A stretch of DNA of 64,000 nt from Xanthoparmelia taractica (Eukaryota > Ascomycota > Lecanoromycetes > Lecanorales > Parmeliaceae): positions 154,498 to 218,497 of the forward strand of contig JANQBS010000052.1 in assembly GCA_033085395.1 (NCBI GenBank). The letters run 5' to 3'. A model generated the notes under the pieces. That model did no database searches and had not been told where the DNA came from. It saw nothing but the letters and a program-made list of their open reading frames with translations. The position numbers and the translations under genes were made by a program. Below are positions 21,604 to 31,700 of the stretch, in pieces (the first letter of the stretch is position 1; every line of letters begins with the position of its first letter).

Positions 21604-24600
21604 ATGAACCCAGAAAGCGTTGATGGAGGTCAAAAGGATGGCGCTTTTCCTTCGCTGAATGAAAGATTCAAATCCCTAGCCGCCGGGTCTGGAAGTCCAG
21701 TAAGGGCACGCAGTGGTAGTCCTGATACAACCCAAGGGAGTCCGTCAAGCAATAAGCAGAGTAAATACGTCAACGCTGAGGACGCTTTCAAAGCGAGATG
21801 CTTACGGCAACTCGGCACAACACTGCCCGCCGATAAGAGGATCCTGGCAGCTTTTGAGATTTCCAAAGAGATCCACCTATATTCCGCCGACGCCTTATTG
21901 GAGATATGGACCGTCGCGGAGGACTTGACGACGGAGGAAGCTCCTCTCGAAGCTCGCAAAGCTGGGTTTGCCCTTTTGACAGCTTCGGTATCTCATTCAG
22001 GGATCTTGAAAGAGAGAGAGAGGTTCTATTCTATGATAGTCACACCGGTGGATGCATCTCAGGCGAGTCTACAGATATTAGCCTTGCAACGACTGACCAA
22101 AGACGGTCAAGAGCTCTATCCTTTCGAGGCTAAGCTTGTTCTGTTTCTTAATCATTCGCTAGAAGGATGGTTTCTAACTGCGGAACGTGCGAGGAAAGCT
22201 CGTGCCGGAAGTAGGTCGACCAGAGCCGAGCTCAACAGAAGCACCCCAGGTCGTACAAGCGGCACTGGACGGAGTGATGATGATTCTGGTAGAGATCCCT
22301 CGAGCAAAGATAGCTTGCAGCAGTCAACACTCGTTGAGGAGACTAGTCTACTAGACGCCTTTTATCTTATTGCAGACATTCTCAGACACCACCCAGAAGC
22401 CTTTCACGGCGACCGATTGGTATCTTTGATCGAACGAGTCACGTCAATTGCCCTGGCAGCCAGGTCACGCAAATATGTTCGGGGCACTCTCAAGATATTC
22501 TTAGCCATCATAGCAAATGGACGGCTTCCAGAATCAGCTTTGGAACCCTGCATCCATGTACTCTGCAAGATATCTGGTATTCGAGAGACCAAATTTGAAG
22601 AAGAGCTTTGGGGCTGTCTTTCCAACCTTCTGATATCAAATCATCATGCCGCTACGAAAAGAATACTGTTAAGAATGTTGATCGATCCGCCGAGGGACAG
22701 CAGCGGTATTACAGTTGTTCGTGGAGCATTATCCACAATTCAGTGCGTTGCGAAGGATAGTGTTCTGAGCGGTATCCTCATCACCGAGATTCAATCAATT
22801 GCACAAGGACTTAAGAACGTACACAATCTGAATGCCGAACTGGACGTTGACATTCTGAAAATCATCAACTCCCTGATTTCCAACAAGCATTTTGCAGATG
22901 CCCTTGGGAGAGAAGACTGGAGTGCTCTGTTGGAGGGATTTGAGGAATATTTCGGAGCGCCGTGGAACCTGACAACACGTGAGGACGTCGACTCCTCTTT
23001 GCCGTTCTACAATTCAATGTTAAGCAATCAAAAATTGGAAAACGCGATCACTGGCGACTTATCTATGGAACTGCGAAGTACGGCAGAGCGCATGATGTCC
23101 CTGCTGCAAGCAGACTGGGAGTCGCTGGATCAACGGAAGCTGACGAGTGTTACGGGTGTTCTTGTCCGCATGGCATTGCGTATACCTTCCATCTGGAAAG
23201 ACGCTATAAGTGCCATGCGAATCCAGGGTCTACTGGACCCTGCCAATGATAACTGGATGCCTCATCTTCGGATGGTGTCCAGTAAGATTTTCACGGATGC
23301 TTCTCAATCCGAAGACGCTAGTTGTCTACTTCTTCGGATATTTGAAGAACTGTTTCCAAAGCTGAAGATTGACACCAAAAAGAAAACCATATATGAGCAT
23401 TGTCTCCGCGACACCTGCCAGGTGCTGAGTGGCGGTACGAACCTTCCGATCTCAGTAGTCGCCTCCTTGGCCGAGGTTGCAGCGCAGTGCGGTCCTGACA
23501 TTGAGAATGATACCTTCCAACCTGTAGTCGCCGTAATTGAAAAGTCACTAATGGCGTCTCTGCCAGATCCTGCGATGCCTGGTGAAGCGCTTGACCGGAC
23601 CGTAGACTGCCTCATTACAATGTTTCTCAGATCTTTACCGCAGTCCTCTCTAAAGACAAAGAGATTATACAGCCTCATCCTATCACTCGCGGTACCTTCA
23701 AATCCGACTAATATAAGGCTGAGTGTCATCAAACTACTTACGCGGTTGAGATGCGATGCAAAGGAAGCAATTGAGGTCGTATCATTTCCCGATAGTCTGG
23801 GTTTAGCATCAATCCTTTACAGGACAGAGGCAACGGCCATATCACGGGATATCGTGCCCACACCGTCGAACCGAACGTCGACATATGAACAACCCCATGC
23901 AATGCGCACTGGTCGGTCCAGCGTTGTGGACAACTTTAAGACAGCACGGTCTAGATCAACCACGAGGTCCGCCAACTTCAGGGAGCGTTCTCTACAGCCC
24001 ACTCATCTTTTGTGGATGTATGATGGGCCGTTCAGAGGCCTTCCCGAGGAGCCACAGCATGGGCCAAGTCAGGTCGTTTACTCAAAACTTTCCAGTAAAG
24101 CGAAACCTAATGTTCTGGACCTCGGTTCTTGGCTCGACGTCGTCGTTGGCATCTTAGAAGAGGGCAGCGACTGGGAGACGTATAGCTACGTATTGGTCCA
24201 CTTGCCTTCTCAATTGGCTAATCGCTCGCTGTTCGCACGCCATGTCAAGCAACTTCAGACTATGCTCAACCTTGTAGTCGCTCAGGTTGAAAGGACGGGT
24301 AACAGGCCTTTTACTACGCCGTTGCCAGAGACAGGCATAAAGCCGCGCGACGTTGTACTTTGCTTGTATCATATTCTGACAATGCTCTTGCCTTATAGCG
24401 AGCATTTTGGGAGGCGCGAACTGGAAAGCACTGTGCGGGCTTTTGCAAACGGTCTTGACAGGTGGGACGGCGCTGGAAAGTGTTGTATCCATGCCCTAGC
24501 TTTGTGCTGTCATGAGATTCCCTCTGTCATTGACAGATGGATGTTTAACATTATCCAGAAAATGCAACAGAAGATCACTCAGTCCGATTTGGCCATCGAC

Positions 24601-26343
24601 ATTCTCGAATTCTTAAGCGGCCTTTCTGGACTACCGGATGCCTGCTCTACCGCTACTGCAAAGGTACCCGACGCCCATTCAGGTACCCTAGCGGAGGATG
24701 GCAGCTTCTACATGACTGTTTTCGGAATTTGTATACGCTACTTAGACTATGCAAGGGACCGGCGTCAGGGTCAAATTAGCAACGCTGGGACACGATCTAG
24801 CTTCCAGCCTATCCGTCAAAATGTCAGTGCAAGCGAAACTGCCCAAATTGCTCAAACGAGCCAAACCCCTGATGCGCAGACGAGTCTCTCAGAGTACGTC
24901 TCAGCGTTGGCATATCATGTCATAACCTCTTGGTTCCTGACAATTGAAGTAAGTCGGCGGGCGCGGCACGTGGGATGGATAACGAAGGGGCTTGCTTGCA
25001 AAGACAGTTCAGGAAATCCAATGGTGGAAGAACAAAGCCAGGTGATACTGGACATGATGCATCGCACTGTATTTTCAGATCTAGGCGAGACAGAGCCAGA
25101 CGCACGCTTCGTTGACCCAGATGAAGTTCCAATCAGAAAGACGTGGTTGGATGGCATGAGTATCCTCACATTGGAGATTTTGCCCAGCAGTAACAGTGGT
25201 CAATTTACGAAGAGGCAGGCATCCGGCACAACGCACGCATCCTATTATCACAACACCGCCAAGATGCCTGAGCATCATGTCAGCGGGCGCAGGAGCGATT
25301 CGAGTTCCCATTCCCAAGGACTTCCCGATGTCTACCCGAATCACATGTTCCTTCAAATCTCTTCTACAATTGCACCGCTACCTATTCCTCTGCAGCCAAT
25401 CGTTCTACCGGACAATGATGTTATACGGCGTGCGCTGAGGAATTTTGATCGGACCGACACGGTGGATGGCCATAAAGCAGGCGTGATCTACATTGGGGAA
25501 AGACAAACCTCCGAAGCAGAGATTCTGGCAAACTCACGAGGAACAGATGCTTACGAGGCCTTCCTCTCGGGACTTGGTACTAAAGTCAAGCTCCAGGATG
25601 CCAAGTTCAACACTCAAGGGCTGGACCGCGTATCTAATCTCGACGGCGCCGATACCTATGCTTGGCGAGATAGGGTCACCGAAATTGTCTTTCATGTCGC
25701 TACGATGATGCCGACAGATCCCGAGAACGACCCCCAAGGTGTGAAGAAGAAGGCGCATATTGGAAATGATCGTGTGAAGATAATTTACAACGATTCGGGC
25801 CGAGCTTTCAACTTCGATACCTTTCCTTCAGAGATGAATTTTGTGAACCTCGTCATCACCCCTGAGGCGCATACCGGCGGTGGACGTTTGGTAACGGCCA
25901 AAATACCGCGTAGAAAGACAAAGGAACAATATGAGCAATTGCCATCAGCCACAGAACTTCACGGTTACTACCAAGTGCAGACAATCTGTTCCTCGAACTT
26001 CCCACAGCTCTCTCCAGCGGCCAGCCTGAAAGTAGTCTCGGCTGAGGCTTTACCCGCCTTTGTGCGCAATTTGGCATTGAACGCGTCTCTCTTCTGCCAA
26101 ATCTGGTCTGTCGTACTTGGCCATGGGGAATACTACTCGAGCTGGCGGGTGCGGCTCAAGGAAATCATCAGGCTCAGGAAGGAGTATGCAAATACTAATG
26201 TATCCGCCAACGTGGCCTACCCGCTAGGCCCAGGTCCGCCTCCCATATATGACGGGGACAGCTACACGGGCGTTGTTTCAGTGGGCGGCATTGCGGAGCC
26301 GAATTATTTTCATATGAGTTTGGACTTTACGAGGTGGACATGA
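21604..26343 (+). CDS. TSC2: tuberin homologue, Rheb GTPase-activating protein
   Basis: TSC2 forms a complex with TSC1 and acts on the GTPase Rheb upstream of TORC1. The frame from the ATG at 21604 is uninterrupted for 1,579 residues; the open frame starts at a GTG at 21445, so the N-terminus is the uncertain part. Residues from about 60 to 1,100 form the helical-repeat tuberin region. The Rap/Ran-GAP domain occupies about 1,290-1,540: DAYEAFLSGLG, YAWRDRVTEIVFHVATMMP, then KKAHIGNDRVKIIYND with the catalytic Asn-thumb residue N1388. FNFVTFPS-like (FNFDTFPSEMNFVNLVI) and the C-terminal FCQIWSVV and WRVRLKEIIRLRKEY follow. The absence of introns in a 4.7-kb gene is unusual beside its intron-rich neighbour CSE1. 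Confidence 0.93.
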   Translation: MNPESVDGGQKDGAFPSLNERFKSLAAGSGSPVRARSGSPDTTQGSPSSNKQSKYVNAEDAFKARCLRQLGTTLPADKRILAAFEISKEIHLYSADALLEIWTVAEDLTTEEAPLEARKAGFALLTASVSHSGILKERERFYSMIVTPVDASQASLQILALQRLTKDGQELYPFEAKLVLFLNHSLEGWFLTAERARKARAGSRSTRAELNRSTPGRTSGTGRSDDDSGRDPSSKDSLQQSTLVEETSLLDAFYLIADILRHHPEAFHGDRLVSLIERVTSIALAARSRKYVRGTLKIFLAIIANGRLPESALEPCIHVLCKISGIRETKFEEELWGCLSNLLISNHHAATKRILLRMLIDPPRDSSGITVVRGALSTIQCVAKDSVLSGILITEIQSIAQGLKNVHNLNAELDVDILKIINSLISNKHFADALGREDWSALLEGFEEYFGAPWNLTTREDVDSSLPFYNSMLSNQKLENAITGDLSMELRSTAERMMSLLQADWESLDQRKLTSVTGVLVRMALRIPSIWKDAISAMRIQGLLDPANDNWMPHLRMVSSKIFTDASQSEDASCLLLRIFEELFPKLKIDTKKKTIYEHCLRDTCQVLSGGTNLPISVVASLAEVAAQCGPDIENDTFQPVVAVIEKSLMASLPDPAMPGEALDRTVDCLITMFLRSLPQSSLKTKRLYSLILSLAVPSNPTNIRLSVIKLLTRLRCDAKEAIEVVSFPDSLGLASILYRTEATAISRDIVPTPSNRTSTYEQPHAMRTGRSSVVDNFKTARSRSTTRSANFRERSLQPTHLLWMYDGPFRGLPEEPQHGPSQVVYSKLSSKAKPNVLDLGSWLDVVVGILEEGSDWETYSYVLVHLPSQLANRSLFARHVKQLQTMLNLVVAQVERTGNRPFTTPLPETGIKPRDVVLCLYHILTMLLPYSEHFGRRELESTVRAFANGLDRWDGAGKCCIHALALCCHEIPSVIDRWMFNIIQKMQQKITQSDLAIDILEFLSGLSGLPDACSTATAKVPDAHSGTLAEDGSFYMTVFGICIRYLDYARDRRQGQISNAGTRSSFQPIRQNVSASETAQIAQTSQTPDAQTSLSEYVSALAYHVITSWFLTIEVSRRARHVGWITKGLACKDSSGNPMVEEQSQVILDMMHRTVFSDLGETEPDARFVDPDEVPIRKTWLDGMSILTLEILPSSNSGQFTKRQASGTTHASYYHNTAKMPEHHVSGRRSDSSSHSQGLPDVYPNHMFLQISSTIAPLPIPLQPIVLPDNDVIRRALRNFDRTDTVDGHKAGVIYIGERQTSEAEILANSRGTDAYEAFLSGLGTKVKLQDAKFNTQGLDRVSNLDGADTYAWRDRVTEIVFHVATMMPTDPENDPQGVKKKAHIGNDRVKIIYNDSGRAFNFDTFPSEMNFVNLVITPEAHTGGGRLVTAKIPRRKTKEQYEQLPSATELHGYYQVQTICSSNFPQLSPAASLKVVSAEALPAFVRNLALNASLFCQIWSVVLGHGEYYSSWRVRLKEIIRLRKEYANTNVSANVAYPLGPGPPPIYDGDSYTGVVSVGGIAEPNYFHMSLDFTRWT

Positions 26344-27023
26344 GTACATATTGGAATTGATTGGAAGACGTTGACGAGCATAGGCAGGGCAGTCGAGAAG
26401 ACCACTCGAGACACTCTGAACATGGTAGGGAGAGGCCAAGGTGTTGATGGTAGAGAAGGGGATACCACGCAAAAGTTTTGCTTCGATTTTTTATCCGTTC
26501 ATCGAGGCGTACCGAATGTAAATATATATGGGCGGAGTCTAGGGATGGGTGGTGGAATGATTGCAATTGGGCCAGCCGCATATAGGAAGGAATTTGTGAA
26601 GCATGTCCATACTAGGAAGATTGTATATATGCTCGAGGGGCTTGTCAAATAGGCGGTTGAATTCCAATTTGCGGAAATCCATGGCTGTCCTTTCTCTCTT
26701 CTATAATACAGCGTGAAAGGAGAAAGAAATGCCCAAGTCCTTTTGAAGGTGAAATGCCAAAGCTCCTTTGCAAAGTGAAATGGTTTCAGTATGCAAGGTG
26801 CGAGATGCAAGAAATGGTGGCATATGTCTATACTTGCAGACGTCACGTGAGCAGGCGAGGCAGGAAAGTCGCGCTAACAAAGTCAGCTTACAACTTCAAT
26901 TATCGATAGATCAAACATCAACAGTCGTCCATATCAAAACTAACTTGACTCTTTTTTACCCTATTCTAAGATCTTCCCGCGTCCAAGAAGAAGTATAAAG
27001 AAGTGTATAGGTGTTGTATCGGA
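26344..27023. other. intergenic between TSC2 and the DUF7918 gene
   Basis: About 680 bases holding the TSC2 3' flank and the promoter of the next gene. No supported ORF. Confidence 0.5.
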
Positions 27024-28188
27024 ATGCTCCATTCATTCGACGCTGTCACTGTCCAAGTAATCTCAGAGGGAAACCCGCTCAAGTTCTACCATGATCCCGA
27101 CGAGGACCCAAACAACCCAAGTCCAAATACACGCCAATATTACGTCGAAGCCGTCACCGATGCTACCTTCAAGGTCAGAATCGTCTTGAGTAACAAGTTC
27201 CCACTCTACCGCCTCCGGGACGATGACGCCGTGCGCCTCTCCATCAATTACGACGGTCAACAGCTCTGGTGGTACACAGACTTGTCCACCTCGCATCTCA
27301 TACAGTGTTGGAGCAAGGGACAATCAACAGAGCACACCTTCGCACGTCTCTCTCGCTACTGCGATCACTCTCAGCGGTGGACCTCGGGCGAGACCACATT
27401 CGGCGCCTTGCACACAAGTCCGCTCTTTGGCCATCTTTTTCTTGGACGTGCATAACTGACTGAGTACGCAGGCGACGCAGCTGCTTCAGTAGCTGAGGTG
27501 AAAGATCTTGGCAAGATACGGGTGACTATCCGCCGCGTCCATAGGACGAAGCGAGCTTCACCTCTGCATACCCCCAAGGATAGGTTGCACAAGCCGCTTA
27601 GTGAGGTATCCGAGAAGACTTTGAAGGGCAGAGCTATTGCAAATACAGTCCGGTATTACATATCTGCCCTAGCTCCATTGAGCATGCTCGTGTGACGTCT
27701 CTGTAGGACAGCCAACGACGTGCCCTCTAATGCACCGCCTCCCACAACCTATGACATCAATTATATGGGTGGAGTGGAGGGTGAGCCGTTGACCTTCAAC
27801 ATTCTATACCGTTCGAAACGTGAGTATGGAAGTTGTACTGTCGCTCTGCTGTGCACTAATGCATTGCCCTGTCCAGAAACCCTCCAAACGCTAGGATGCA
27901 TCCCTCGAACCCCATCCCCCGAGCCCGAGACTGCCGCGACCATCAGTCGAGAACAGAAAATAGGAGAGCTACGAGTTAGTCATTCCTCTTGAGCCAAATA
28001 TACAAACCAAGCTGACACCAAGACAGGCCCAGTTAGCACTTCTAGAAGGCGCCGGCAATGTCAAATCTGGAGGCTTGGACTCACGCGCAACGGTGAAGCG
28101 CGAGTTGGAAGACGCAGAAAATGCCGGCTCTAGAAAACGCTCTCGAAACTCCGGTCCAATAGAGACCATCGACCTCACAGACGACTGA
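27024..28188 (+). CDS. DUF7918-domain nuclear protein with C-terminal SUMO-interacting motif
   Basis: Exons 27024-27417, 27472-27652, 27707-27819, 27877-27974 and 28027-28188 (introns 52-57 nt) join to 315 residues. Branch points such as taactgac and gcactaatg support them; the first donor (gtccgc) is non-consensus. The start is the ATG of MLHSFDAVTV; the frame two lines upstream opens with GTG. The DUF7918 features are YYVEAVTDATFKVRIVL near residue 35, TTFGALHT near 125, GKIRVTIRRVHR and EKTLKGRAIANTV. The end is basic (RKRSR, a likely nuclear signal) followed by ETIDLTDD, a textbook SUMO-interacting motif. The domain's function is not known; a chromatin or SUMO-related role is inference. 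Confidence 0.83.
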
Positions 28189-28702
28189 CACCCACTTGCT
28201 CAGGTGTACCGGCGTCCTCCTAGTCTGACTATTCAGAAATACTGGACACAGTACGCTAACCGCTCTTCCTGATTGTTAGACTCATGGCGCTGAAGCCTGA
28301 GCACATCTATTCTCTTAAGATACCCATCACATGTTGTCTTCTATAGCCCATACTACTTCATGGCGAACACAATCGTATACTTCTAGCTTTACGCCACCAT
28401 GCAGCCCAGTCAATTACATGTCAATACTGACATCAATGTAACAGATAAGGACTTCGGCGAAAACTCAAACGGCATCTTAATGCCAAGGGTGCAATGCCTG
28501 CAAAATAAACAGACCCTGAGCTCATATTTGCTGATCAAAGAAAGAGAAAGCTCGTTGCCAAGTAGACATGGGATATATTCTACACGGTTCCGTTGCCCCC
28601 AAAAAATGAACTCCAGCGGGGCACAACCATCAATGGCGCACAACCCGTACACTCCCGCCAGTCGATCGTGCCAAGCACCAAATATCTTCCATTTTCCTCT
28701 TC
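28189..28702. other. convergent 3' flanks of the DUF7918 gene and SEC16
   Basis: About 514 bases with short ORFs only. Confidence 0.5.
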
Positions 28703-31700
28703 CTATTTGGCCATTACATCGACATATCCCCTCCCTTTCTTCCCCTTCTTGACCGTTCCACCTTTCCTAGCCTGAGGTACCCCAATTAGATCGTCAATGT
28801 TGCTCGCACCGCTCATCCCCGTTGCTGGTCTTGATGGTGGTGCCGAGGGCGGACCTGACGGCGGACCTGTAGTCGGGAGCGTTGATGGCACGCTCGCATC
28901 GACTGGTGCCCTCTCTGTAGTGGTTGGAGCGTTCACGGCCGGCGACGGACTTCGTGACGGATACTGAGATGCAGGATTGGATGACGGCGGGTTCGGACCC
29001 TTCGGCCGAGTAACGCCAATAGGCGCAGTAGCACTCGCTGTGGGAAGTGGAGGCACTGGCGGAGGTGCAGTGCTACTCTGTCGCGGAGGCTCAGCTGCAC
29101 TGACCGCTCTTGAAGGCGGACCTTTAGGTGGTGGTGGTGTCGCGGCGGCTGCGGTAGTTCCATCGGGGTCCTTCTTGTTGATCCATCTTTTCTTCTCTGA
29201 ATCGTAATAAAAGGAGTTTTGTTCGCCAAGCTTAGCTTTGATAGGTGCATTTGGTGTGCCGTGGGCTTCAGCAGCATCACCCTCTCTTTTGCTGCCAAGC
29301 CAGCCACTGAACCATCCAGACTTCTTAGCGTTGAGCTTGGGAGCACTGTCTTTCCGCGCTGTGTCAGAGTTAGCTAGTTGAATTCGAAGACGAAGATATG
29401 GTGATAGTTACCGTCCGCTTCGGCGGCTCTTCTGAAGGCCTCGTCAGCCTCTCGATCCTTACGCGCCTTCTCTTCCTTTCGGAGAGCAGCTGCTCGAGCC
29501 TCGAAGTCGTCGTCGTCGTCGTCCATGAAAGACTTCTTCTTTGCCTTCTCTTCGACTGGGGATTCTCCAGCCTGTGGAACATAAGGATCGTACGTTGGCG
29601 GAGTATAGGTACTCATAGGCGGGGGCTCATAACTGCTCGTAGAAGTGGTCTCATATGCGTATGACTGTGGTTCGTAAGTCGTCGAGGACGGCTGGTAATC
29701 TCGAGCCGGTTCTGACTGCTGCAGGGGCTGATGCTGTTCGCGAGATAGCTCCGGCTTTAAAGGCGGGGCCGGCGGATGAGACTCTTGTTGATAAAGAGAT
29801 GATGATGCATCTTCGGGTGGAGCGACAGGCATGTATTCGGGCTGTGAAGGCGGTGTTGGTAGATAGCTTTCGTTACGAGGAGCATAGTTCGATGGCTGTG
29901 ATGTTGGCTTAAAGGACTCAGTGTAGGAGTCGTTTGACGACACAGGCTTAGACTGGTACTGCTGTTGGGCAAACCCTGGTCGAAGCAAGTCATTCTGTGT
30001 CTGTGTTGGTCTTTGGTAATTCTGCGAAGAATTACTAGGTTGCTCTAGAGAAGACCGAGGGGTATAAATGCCAGCTGGGGCATATCGAGAGTTCGAAGGA
30101 TTGCCTGTAGGGGCCAGTTGGCGGACTCCGATACCTGGTGCATAAGCGCTGTACAAGTCGCTTGAAGACGGAGTTCGGCTAAGGTTGGGCGAGTCGCCAG
30201 CAACTCTCGCGAACGGCCCTATATCTTGCTCGGGTGCTTTGCCAGATGCTGTGGATGCAGCATCGCTTTCGTCCCCAGCCACGTATTGATTGAACTTCGC
30301 CCATATGGAACCTGAAACTTTATCGATGCTAGGCTTCGATATCCATGACCCAGAACTATCCCGTGGTGCTTGGCGTAGCCTATCCACTAGGTCTTCTAAA
30401 GCCGCAAAGAGCAGATTGTGGTAGTACGGTGATCGCTTGGTGGTCGAATTCAAAGTGCTCGTAATCGTTTCACAGTATTGTTGCGCTTCTGATTTATACC
30501 CATACTCAGCTAGAATCATCGCATGATACAGCTTGTATGACTGTAGGTGCGGTGATACTGTTGCGGCGGAAGACGGTGCAAGGACTGTATGGGCGAAATC
30601 ATAAACTTCCGTAAGGAGTATACAGTCCAAGTCTCTACCATAGTCGAAGGGTTGCTGCAAGTGATCGGCCCCAAGAAGAGCCACGTTCACTTGGGAATCA
30701 TCAGGTCCGCCGAAGAGTCCAGGCGATTTGGCGAAAATGAAACAGATATGCGCTGCTTCAATTCTCCCGTACCCGGCAAGTAACTGTCCCAATGACACCA
30801 AAGCCCTTCCATCATCAACGCTGCGATTACTCAGAATCAGTGTCAATGTCTCTCGCCAGCGGTCCAAGCCATCGAGTGCATTCTTCGTAGGTCCAGCGGT
30901 GGCAGTTTTACTGATCAGCTGAAGACCAGCACGAGCAGATGGTGGCACAAGCTCATCCATACTCTCAGCCCAATTCCCAGCGAAGACTTGATAGAGCGCA
31001 GCCAGTGACTCGGTGTTGTTGCCGAAGGTCTTGACTTCTTGGCGCACGAATTCTTGGGATACTTGTCTCCACACGTTCTTTTCCAACGTAGAGGCTAGTA
31101 GCATTGCATGGGCCCATAGCTGATTGTCAATAGCATGCCAGACGGCTTTCTCTCGCTCTCCGTGCAATAGGAGTTTCCGCAAATCCTCCATCGCCTCTGG
31201 CTTCACGGGGTCACGGATACCACGAGAGCCACTGTTCCGGGAGATGCCCACAGGCGGTGAATTGAGAGACTGAGGAGAAAGGGACGCAGTGTCTCCCACT
31301 GTCAGTTCTGGAGAAAGTATTGACCTGATGGTATTTTCTGCGGAAGCATTGCCATCAACCACACCATCGTGCTCGACCAGGACTCGCACTATCTTCCACA
31401 ATAGCGTCTTTTCTTCATACCGCTTTCTTGGGTCTGGCAGAGTTGCGCTACTGAGTTGGCCGATCCCGCTGCTTTCTAGGTGAGCAATTCGTCGTTGCAG
31501 CCAGTCTAGGACGTCCTTCTTTTTGCTTTTGGACCTCAGAGGCCCCGGAAAGGTCGCAACATCTTCAGCGAGTGGAAGGATCTTTCCATCTTGAATTCTA
31601 ACCTCCCCGGGGCTACACTTGATCATGGGTGTGCTTTGGCCTGCGGCATAGCGGGGAACGTGCTTCGGAAAGCTTGTTACAATCGTACCACCAAAGCCAA

